12,298 nt of DNA from Candidatus Nomurabacteria bacterium RIFCSPHIGHO2_01_FULL_39_9 (lineage in GTDB: Bacteria; Patescibacteriota; Minisyncoccia; Phycocordibacterales; DATEUR01): contig MFTL01000019.1 in NCBI GenBank assembly GCA_001786825.1, forward strand, positions 5,421 through 17,718, written 5' to 3'. Below, in pieces: positions 8,121 to 12,298 of this stretch; the stretch's first letter is position 1, and the number at the start of each line of letters is the position of its first letter. Below the pieces are notes generated by a model. The model searched no databases. It was not told where the DNA came from and saw only the letters and a list, made by a program, of their open reading frames with translations. The position numbers and the translations under genes are program-made.

Positions 8121-9359
8121 ATGGAATTCGGAGAGATTATTTTTTATATAATAGTTTTCCTTGCGCTTTATGTGCAGGTTTTTTTGTTTATCACTTTTAT
8201 CACCAAAAGACGCGAGCTCTTTCATTCTGAAAAAAAATTACCAAAATCATATCCATCAATTGGCATGATTGTGCCGTGTTGGAATGAAGAAAGGTCGGTG
8301 GAAAGAACAATTTTATCGCTCCTCTGTCTTAATTATCCAAAAGATCGCCTCCACATCTATGTTGTTGATGACGGCTCTACTGACGGTACTTGGGCCGCTA
8401 TGAAAAAGTTTGAAAATTTTTCACAAGTTTACATCTTTCGAAAAGAAAACGGCGGCAAGCATACCGCGCTTAATTTTGCTCTTGAAAAAATCGAAACGGA
8501 TTTAGTTTCTTCAATTGACGCCGACACGATTCTTGAATGTGACGCTCTTCTTACGGTGGTTAATTTTTTAGAGGAGAAACGCGAGGTTTCGGCTGTTGGC
8601 TGTACGGTGCTCATCGGTAATCCCAAAACACCAACAGAAAAAGCACAAAGTATTGAATATCAAATGTTTGCTTTCTCTAAAAAAATGTTGGGGCTTATCA
8701 GTGGAGTTCTGGTCGCGCCGGGCGCTTTTTCAGTTTTTAAAAGGGAAGCGTTGAAAAGTGTTGGCGGTTGGGTGGCAGGCCACTCGCTTGAGGATTTAGA
8801 ACTGACTTTTCGCTTGCAAAAAAATGGTTTTAAGGTCAATCATTGTCATGGCGCTATTGCTCACACTAAAGCACCAAACTCTATCAAAAAGCTTTTCACT
8901 CAAAGATTGCGCTGGGGTTATGGTTTCTTAAAAAATATTCACGATTACCGAGGCATGATTTTAAATAAAAAAATGGGTAATCTCGGCCTTTTTACAATCC
9001 CGATGAGCATCATTGCTTATATAACGCTTGTCTTCGTCTTCATTTACAGCTGGCAGCGAATGGCTTTTCTGGCTTACGATAAAATAGTTGCCCTTAAACT
9101 TATTGGTTGGGACAGCTTGATTGCCGGAGGCATTAGACTTGATTGGTTTTTTATAAATACTCAAGCGATCTCTTTTATTTCAATTTTGCTTTTCTTTTCA
9201 ATTCTTGTCTCAATCTTTTTAGGTCGAAAAATATCTGGCTCGAAAGGAGGTTGGTACAACGTTATTTGGTATTTTTTGATTTACAGTTTTACCCAGCCGA
9301 TTTGGATCATGAAATCAATTTACAAATATCTTTTTGCGAAAAAAGTCTTATGGCGCTAA
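8121..9359 (+). CDS. Membrane-bound processive-type family 2 glycosyltransferase
   Basis: A 412-residue inner-membrane GT2 enzyme, which transfers a sugar from a nucleotide-sugar to a growing glycan or lipid acceptor on the cytoplasmic face. One transmembrane segment (about 6-28) precedes the catalytic domain and about three follow it (about 288-311, 345-367, 378-397). The GT-A motifs are present: VDDGSTD (82-88), nucleotide and metal-binding DAD (133-135), APGAFSVFKR (199-208), the catalytic-base region LEDLEL (223-228) and QRLRW (261-265). The Q-x-x-R-W signature and topology resemble hyaluronan, poly-N-acetylglucosamine and cellulose synthases; the product cannot be read from sequence. The ATG at 8121 directly precedes the first membrane segment and has no Shine-Dalgarno site. 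The thioredoxin-like gene starts nine bases after its stop, so the two are very likely co-transcribed. Both may help build the cell surface (inference). Confidence 0.93.
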   Translation: MEFGEIIFYIIVFLALYVQVFLFITFITKRRELFHSEKKLPKSYPSIGMIVPCWNEERSVERTILSLLCLNYPKDRLHIYVVDDGSTDGTWAAMKKFENFSQVYIFRKENGGKHTALNFALEKIETDLVSSIDADTILECDALLTVVNFLEEKREVSAVGCTVLIGNPKTPTEKAQSIEYQMFAFSKKMLGLISGVLVAPGAFSVFKREALKSVGGWVAGHSLEDLELTFRLQKNGFKVNHCHGAIAHTKAPNSIKKLFTQRLRWGYGFLKNIHDYRGMILNKKMGNLGLFTIPMSIIAYITLVFVFIYSWQRMAFLAYDKIVALKLIGWDSLIAGGIRLDWFFINTQAISFISILLFFSILVSIFLGRKISGSKGGWYNVIWYFLIYSFTQPIWIMKSIYKYLFAKKVLWR

Positions 9360-9368
9360 TATAAAAAT

Positions 9369-10061
9369 ATGATCGATTGGAAAAAATATTTAATAGTATT
9401 TCTAATTACTCTCGGCATTTTTGGCGCCGCTTTTCTTTTGAGTAATTATTTTAATGATCGGAAAGTCCAAAAACTCGAAGATATTTATCAGCGTATCGCC
9501 ACCAACGTTTTATCAACGGAAACAAAATTTTCCTTGCTACGTTTTGCATCGTGCGAAGATATCGTTTCCGATACTACTTTTGAAAATGAGTTAACTCGTG
9601 AGTTAGGCGACATGGCTCGTCGCGTAAAATACATGGAAAGCCAATTGGGTGTAAACAATGAAGACGTGCTTTTGGTAAAAACCCAATATTCACTTTTACA
9701 GATCAAAGATTATCTACTTGTGCGCGAACTTGCTGCACGATGCAAGGAAAAAGTGTCGGTAATCTTATACTTCCACGATCTTGATTGTGAGGACTGTAGC
9801 CGCCAATCGCTTGTTTTGGACGAAATATCGGAACTTTATCCCAAAGTCAGAGTTTACTGGCTTGATCGCAGTTTAGAAACGCCGGCCATGCAAACTATCA
9901 GTAGAGTGTTTTCAATTAAAGAAACCCCCGCTATCGTAATCGAAGGGAAGACCTACACAGGCTTTAAAACAGTTGCCGAATTAGAAGAAATCTTGCTTAA
10001 AGAAAAACTAATCAAGAAAACCGAACCTTCTTCAGAAGTTAAAGAAGTTAAGAAAAAATAA
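9369..10061 (+). CDS. Membrane-anchored thioredoxin-fold protein with CEDC active site
   Basis: A 230-residue protein with one N-terminal transmembrane segment (about 7-26), a charged helical region (about 30-128, with single Cys near 59 and 125) and a thioredoxin-fold domain (about 128-215). That domain shows the strand VSVILYFHD, the redox motif C140-E-D-C143, and the expected cis-proline in ETPA (Pro187) followed by GKTYTGF. The 15 residues at the end are Lys/Glu-rich. By topology the domain probably faces outside, where it could form, reduce or shuffle disulfides in exported proteins; the direction is not predictable from CEDC alone. It follows the glycosyltransferase by nine bases and shares its promoter. 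The two large secreted proteins upstream contain 13 and 12 Cys and are plausible clients (inference). It is not a standard DsbA, TlpA or ResA by length or motif. Confidence 0.88.
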   Translation: MIDWKKYLIVFLITLGIFGAAFLLSNYFNDRKVQKLEDIYQRIATNVLSTETKFSLLRFASCEDIVSDTTFENELTRELGDMARRVKYMESQLGVNNEDVLLVKTQYSLLQIKDYLLVRELAARCKEKVSVILYFHDLDCEDCSRQSLVLDEISELYPKVRVYWLDRSLETPAMQTISRVFSIKETPAIVIEGKTYTGFKTVAELEEILLKEKLIKKTEPSSEVKEVKKK

Positions 10062-10075
10062 TATATTCCAAATTG

Positions 10076-10148
10076 AGCCGGTGGAGGGACTTGAACCCAC
10101 GACATCCACTTTACAAAAGTGGCGCTCTACCAACTGAGCTACACCGGC
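10076..10148 (-). tRNA. tRNA-Thr (anticodon UGU)
   Basis: A full cloverleaf on the - strand: acceptor stem GCCGGTG/CACCGGC, D arm GCTC-AGTTGGTA-GAGC, anticodon arm CCACT-TTTGTAA-AGTGG with anticodon TGT, a five-base variable loop and T arm GTGGG-TTCAAGT-CCCTC. It decodes ACA and probably other Thr codons by wobble. G1:C72 and C2:G71 agree with known bacterial Thr identity bases. The discriminator is U (10076), CCA is not encoded (the next bases read CAA), and the T stem has one U-U mismatch (positions 50 and 64). It lies 42 bases downstream of the membrane protein gene and converges with the thioredoxin-like gene. The trailer contains a T-run (complement of 10053-10058). Confidence 0.97.
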
Positions 10149-10179
10149 AGTACTGATTTACTTTATCGTACTTACAAAT

Positions 10180-10185
10180 ATTATA
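10180..10185 (-). promoter_or_regulatory. Candidate -10 box for tRNA-Thr
   Basis: TATAAT on the - strand, about 31 bases before the mature 5' end of the tRNA. No convincing -35 box is seen at usual spacing. The tRNA could instead be processed from read-through of the rpsB-tsf transcript. Confidence 0.35.
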
Positions 10186-10190
10186 CAAAC

Positions 10191-10592
10191 TTACTTATTA
10201 ATTTTCTCCTCTTCAATTTCTTTTTTAATCTTCTTGATCTTGGCTTTATACTCGCCGACTGTTTGGAGAAAATCACTTACTGGCCCGACGGATTTTTCTT
10301 TTTCAATGAAACGGTTTATTTTTTCTTTTACGACCTGAAATCTATTTTTATTCGATTCTCGCTGTTCCTTTAGAAAGAAAGAGATTTTAATAAAAACTTT
10401 AAGGATGCCCGTGACAAAAGATCGAGAAAGATCGCTTAACCAATTACTTAATTCATTTTTAAAACCAAAAAAATCAAGCGGATCATCGGTCGTAATCATT
10501 TGGACTCGGCCAAGTTTAATTTGGCGATTTTGATAAATCAAAATCGCGGTGACAAGAATTAAGGAAATTCCAAATGTAAAAATTGCAGCCAT
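10191..10592 (-). CDS. Unrecognised 133-residue membrane-anchored coiled-coil-like protein
   Basis: I do not recognise this protein. Residues 3-20 form one hydrophobic segment, followed by a basic stretch (NRQIKLGR), a middle part (about 35-78) that includes an amphipathic or weakly hydrophobic helix (FVTGILKVFIKISFF), and a Lys/Glu-rich tail (about 76-133) with heptad-like spacing that suggests a coiled coil. The tail most likely faces the cytoplasm if the positive-inside rule holds. The gene starts 17 bases after the tsf stop and is probably the third gene of the rpsB-tsf transcript. No Shine-Dalgarno sequence precedes the ATG (complement of 10590-10592). A role beside the translation machinery or the cell division apparatus is possible but nothing in the sequence shows it. 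The opposing + strand frame across 10119-10373 is a shadow. Confidence 0.8.
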   Translation of the reverse strand: MAAIFTFGISLILVTAILIYQNRQIKLGRVQMITTDDPLDFFGFKNELSNWLSDLSRSFVTGILKVFIKISFFLKEQRESNKNRFQVVKEKINRFIEKEKSVGPVSDFLQTVGEYKAKIKKIKKEIEEEKINK

Positions 10593-10609
10593 AATAATTT
10601 AATTTTAAC

Positions 10610-11377
10610 TTAAAGAGTATAAAGGGTAAAAGTTTTTACTCTATTATTTTCTTTCTGAAGCAACTCACCAATTGTCATTTTATCGTCTTTGATAAAAGAT
10701 TGATCGGCGAGCGTCATTTGTCCGAAGTAGTCTTTGAGCTTGCCCTCAATGATTTTAGTCTTAATATTTTCCGGCTTATTGAGAAGGGCAGTCTCTGATT
10801 CATAATGGCGCTTCATTTCAGTAACTTTGTCAGTCGGGATGCTCTCAAAATTTAGATATTGCGGTGCAAGGGCGGTAATATGCATGGCGATGTCTTTTGC
10901 CAAAGCTTCGTTTTCCTTTTCTAGATCAACAATTGCGCCTATTTTGCCGGTGTGGACATAACTGCCAATATTGCCAGAAAATACATTAACTTCTTTAAGT
11001 TGGATATTTTCACCCGTTATTTGAATGACTTGATCAATCATTCCTTTCGCATTATTTTTTGTCGTCTCCGCACCGTCTTTGAGCGCAAGCGAAGCAAGGT
11101 CTTTAGCTAATTTAACAAAAGCATCATTTTTAGCGACGAAATCAGTTTCGCAATTAAGAACGACAACGGCAGTTTTGTTATCACTTTTTTCAATAACAAC
11201 GAGTCCTCCCGAAGTAGTCCTTTGCGCTTTGCGCGAGGCAATATCAGCGCTTTTCTTTTTAAGGATTTCGAGCGCTTTGTCTAAATCACCGCCAGTTTCT
11301 TCCAGGACTTTTTTACATTCGCCAATCGAAACATTCGAAAGATCTCTTAGTTTTTTAATATCTTCAATTGAAACCAT
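10610..11377 (-). CDS. tsf: Elongation factor Ts
   Basis: EF-Ts, the cytoplasmic nucleotide exchange factor that releases GDP from EF-Tu, 255 residues. The N-terminal UBA-like domain is seen at about 1-45 (LRDLSNVSIGECKKVLEETGGDL in two parts: LRDLSNVSIGECKKV, then LEETGGDL). The family signature TDFVAKN is at 78-84, where the Asp-Phe pair is the part that enters EF-Tu. The core domain is covered to the C-terminal VKTFTLYTL. The length is slightly below that of E. coli EF-Ts (about 283). The usual TGAG of the N-terminal motif is replaced by SNVS, which fits a divergent lineage. It starts 15 bases after the rpsB stop, the classic rpsB-tsf order, and a small hairpin spans the junction. The ATG lacks a Shine-Dalgarno site. 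Confidence 0.97.
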   Translation of the reverse strand: MVSIEDIKKLRDLSNVSIGECKKVLEETGGDLDKALEILKKKSADIASRKAQRTTSGGLVVIEKSDNKTAVVVLNCETDFVAKNDAFVKLAKDLASLALKDGAETTKNNAKGMIDQVIQITGENIQLKEVNVFSGNIGSYVHTGKIGAIVDLEKENEALAKDIAMHITALAPQYLNFESIPTDKVTEMKRHYESETALLNKPENIKTKIIEGKLKDYFGQMTLADQSFIKDDKMTIGELLQKENNRVKTFTLYTL

Positions 11378-11384
11378 AATTTTT

Positions 11385-11403
11385 CTGAAGGCTTAACCTT
11401 CAG
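11385..11403 (-). other. Hairpin spanning the rpsB stop codon at the rpsB-tsf junction
   Basis: A perfect 7-bp stem (CTGAAGG/CCTTCAG) with a five-base loop that contains most of the rpsB stop codon TAA. The tsf ATG begins seven bases after the stem. On the - strand no U-run follows, so it is not a standard terminator. It could affect coupling of translation or RNA processing (inference). Confidence 0.45.
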
Positions 11404-12091
11404 TTTTAACTTTCGCGTGGCCTTCTTTGAAGGCTTCTGTAATTTCATCAACAATAAGCCGAATGCTTGATGTTGCAGCATCGTTGCCAGGAATCGGATA
11501 GTCGACTTCTTTCAAATCACAATCGGAATTTGATAATGAAACGATCGGAATCTTAAGTGATTTTGCTTCGCGAACAGCAGTAATTTCTTCTTTTGTGTCA
11601 ACGATAAAAAGAGCGGCCGGTTTTTTCTCCATATCAACAATGCCGCCAAAGTTGCTTTCCAAACGGGCAATCTCGCGATCAAAGAGGGCGCGTTCTTTTT
11701 TAGTATATTTTGATTCAATCTCGCCGCTCTCTTTTAGTTTAGTAAGTTCTTTAAAACGCTCGATTCTTTTCTTAATTTCGGCCCAGTTGGTCAGAGTGCC
11801 ACCAATCCATCTGATCGAGACATAAGGTAAAACGAGACTTTTTGCCGCGCTTTCGACAATCTGGCGGCATTCAGGCTTGGTTCCGACGAAAAGAATATAG
11901 CCGCCTTCGGAAGCTACATTTGTAACAAATTTTTTAGCATTTTCTAGCTTTTCCTTTATCTTAGCCAAGTCAAAAAGGTCGGTTCTACTTTTAGAACCGC
12001 CAATATATGGTGTGGTGGAAGGATGGCGGCGGGTTTTACTATAACCAAACATAACCCCGGCTTTCTGCATTTTTTCAATTATATTTTCCAT
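11393..12091 (-). CDS. rpsB: 30S ribosomal protein S2
   Basis: Ribosomal protein S2, which sits on the back of the 30S subunit and is needed for S1 or mRNA-platform functions in bacteria that have them. It has 232 residues, close to the family's usual 230-260. Recognisable parts are AGVMFGYSKTRRHPS (11-25), corresponding to the usual AGVHFGH region, TKPE (71-74), RWIGGTLTNW (94-103), the helical insertion of about 105-145 and PGNDAATSSI (201-210). The replacement of HFGH by MFGY and the RRHPS sequence are typical of Candidate Phyla Radiation S2 proteins. It is the first gene of the rpsB-tsf block. The ATG (complement of 12089-12091) has no Shine-Dalgarno site and may have a very short leader. 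Confidence 0.97.
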   Translation of the reverse strand: MENIIEKMQKAGVMFGYSKTRRHPSTTPYIGGSKSRTDLFDLAKIKEKLENAKKFVTNVASEGGYILFVGTKPECRQIVESAAKSLVLPYVSIRWIGGTLTNWAEIKKRIERFKELTKLKESGEIESKYTKKERALFDREIARLESNFGGIVDMEKKPAALFIVDTKEEITAVREAKSLKIPIVSLSNSDCDLKEVDYPIPGNDAATSSIRLIVDEITEAFKEGHAKVKTEG

Positions 12092-12102
12092 TTGACTGTA
12101 TT

Positions 12103-12111
12103 AGTCTAACA
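12103..12111 (-). promoter_or_regulatory. Candidate extended -10 promoter for rpsB-tsf
   Basis: On the - strand TGTTAGACT fits an extended -10 (TGn plus TAGACT, four of six matches), with TTGCAG 17 bases upstream as a weak -35 (12126-12131). Transcription would start near 12096, leaving only about five bases before the ATG. A 12-bp palindrome AAAAGATCTTTT (12112-12123) lies in the spacer. Confidence 0.3.
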
Positions 12112-12162
12112 AAAAGATCTTTTCTCTGCAAGCAGGTCTAGACTGGTCAAGCATTCAGAAGA

Positions 12163-12171
12163 TGTTAAAAT
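12163..12171 (+). promoter_or_regulatory. Extended -10 promoter for the right-edge gene
   Basis: TGTTAAAAT matches the extended -10 form seen at 7669 and 8081. A start about seven bases on (12177-12179) would fall at the ATG of 12179 and give a leaderless message. No clear -35 is seen. Confidence 0.4.
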
Positions 12172-12298
12172 GAAATTAATGAAGAAAATTATCAGCCGGA
12201 GGAACGTCATCGTTTTTATTATCATTGTCGGATTAGCCGTTGTTTTTTGGAGTTCAAGCTTGCTTCAAAGTTATTATCAAGAAGCGGCTATTTTTTTG
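12170..12298 (+). CDS. Membrane protein, N-terminal fragment (3' partial)
   Basis: The frame is open from ATG 12170 to the window end, 43 codons. An in-frame ATG at 12179 gives MKKIISRRN and may be the real start, because the 12170 ATG overlaps the -10 candidate. A basic start (KKIISRR) is followed by a strong hydrophobic segment (VIVFIIIVGLAVVFW) and then LLQSYYQEAAIFL. This is a membrane anchor or the first helix of a polytopic protein. The layout would suit the start of a DedA/TVP38 (VTT-domain) protein, but the fragment is too short to assign a family. It is divergent from rpsB across 78 bases. Confidence 0.6.
   Translation, partial: MKLMKKIISRRNVIVFIIIVGLAVVFWSSSLLQSYYQEAAIFL

Noticed and set aside
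10119..10373. A + strand 84-codon Phe-rich frame that overlaps the tRNA and the 133-residue gene.
   Set aside because: It starts inside the tRNA, and its Phe/Leu richness is the antisense of Lys/Glu codons. The - strand gene has a proper membrane segment and operon spacing.
1..12298. Recoding of TGA as Gly or Trp, as in Absconditabacteria/Gracilibacteria or Mycoplasma.
   Set aside because: Long frames use GGN for Gly and TGG for Trp and contain no internal TGA.
1..12298. Mobile element, prophage, integron or CRISPR array.
   Set aside because: No transposase, integrase, regularly spaced repeat or flanking direct repeat was seen. The tRNA-Thr has no integrase gene nearby and no duplicated 3' end that I could find.

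Overview
The window looks like chromosomal DNA of a Patescibacteria (Candidate Phyla Radiation) bacterium, most probably Parcubacteria-like. This is inferred from four things: the divergent S2 and EF-Ts sequences (S2 reads FGYSKTRRHPS near its N-terminus), the lack of Shine-Dalgarno sites at every gene start, the AT-rich compact layout, and very large unfamiliar secreted proteins beside a GEVED-domain protein. The standard code fits: long frames run without internal TGA, and Trp is TGG. No mobile element, CRISPR array or integration signature is visible.

Left arm (1-10061, all + strand). The window opens inside a giant exported protein of at least 1642 residues. It carries sortilin/BNR-type beta-propeller repeats at the visible N-terminal end, a long beta-rich body that I do not recognise, one Ca-binding-like Asp loop and a LysM-like C-terminus. 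A near-perfect terminator separates it from a second exported protein of 860 residues, with an N-terminal membrane anchor, a central GEVED domain, a Gln-rich linker and again a LysM-like C-terminus. Next come a 91-residue DUF378 membrane protein with CxxC clusters, a second terminator built on the same arm sequence, and a two-gene unit of a membrane GT2 glycosyltransferase and a membrane-anchored thioredoxin-fold protein with a CEDC active site. All of this concerns the cell surface: wall-binding giant proteins, surface polysaccharide synthesis, and redox chemistry that could serve the Cys-containing exported proteins (inference).

Right arm (10076-12091, - strand). Reading right to left this is rpsB, tsf, an unrecognised 133-residue membrane-anchored coiled-coil-like protein, and tRNA-Thr(UGU). 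This housekeeping block converges on the surface block near 10062-10075. At the right edge, a 78-base divergent intergenic region leads into the start of a + strand gene for a protein with an N-terminal membrane segment, cut by the window end.

Regulation. Most promoter candidates are extended -10 elements (TGnTAxAAT-like) with poor -35 boxes. No intergenic stretch exceeds 300 bases.
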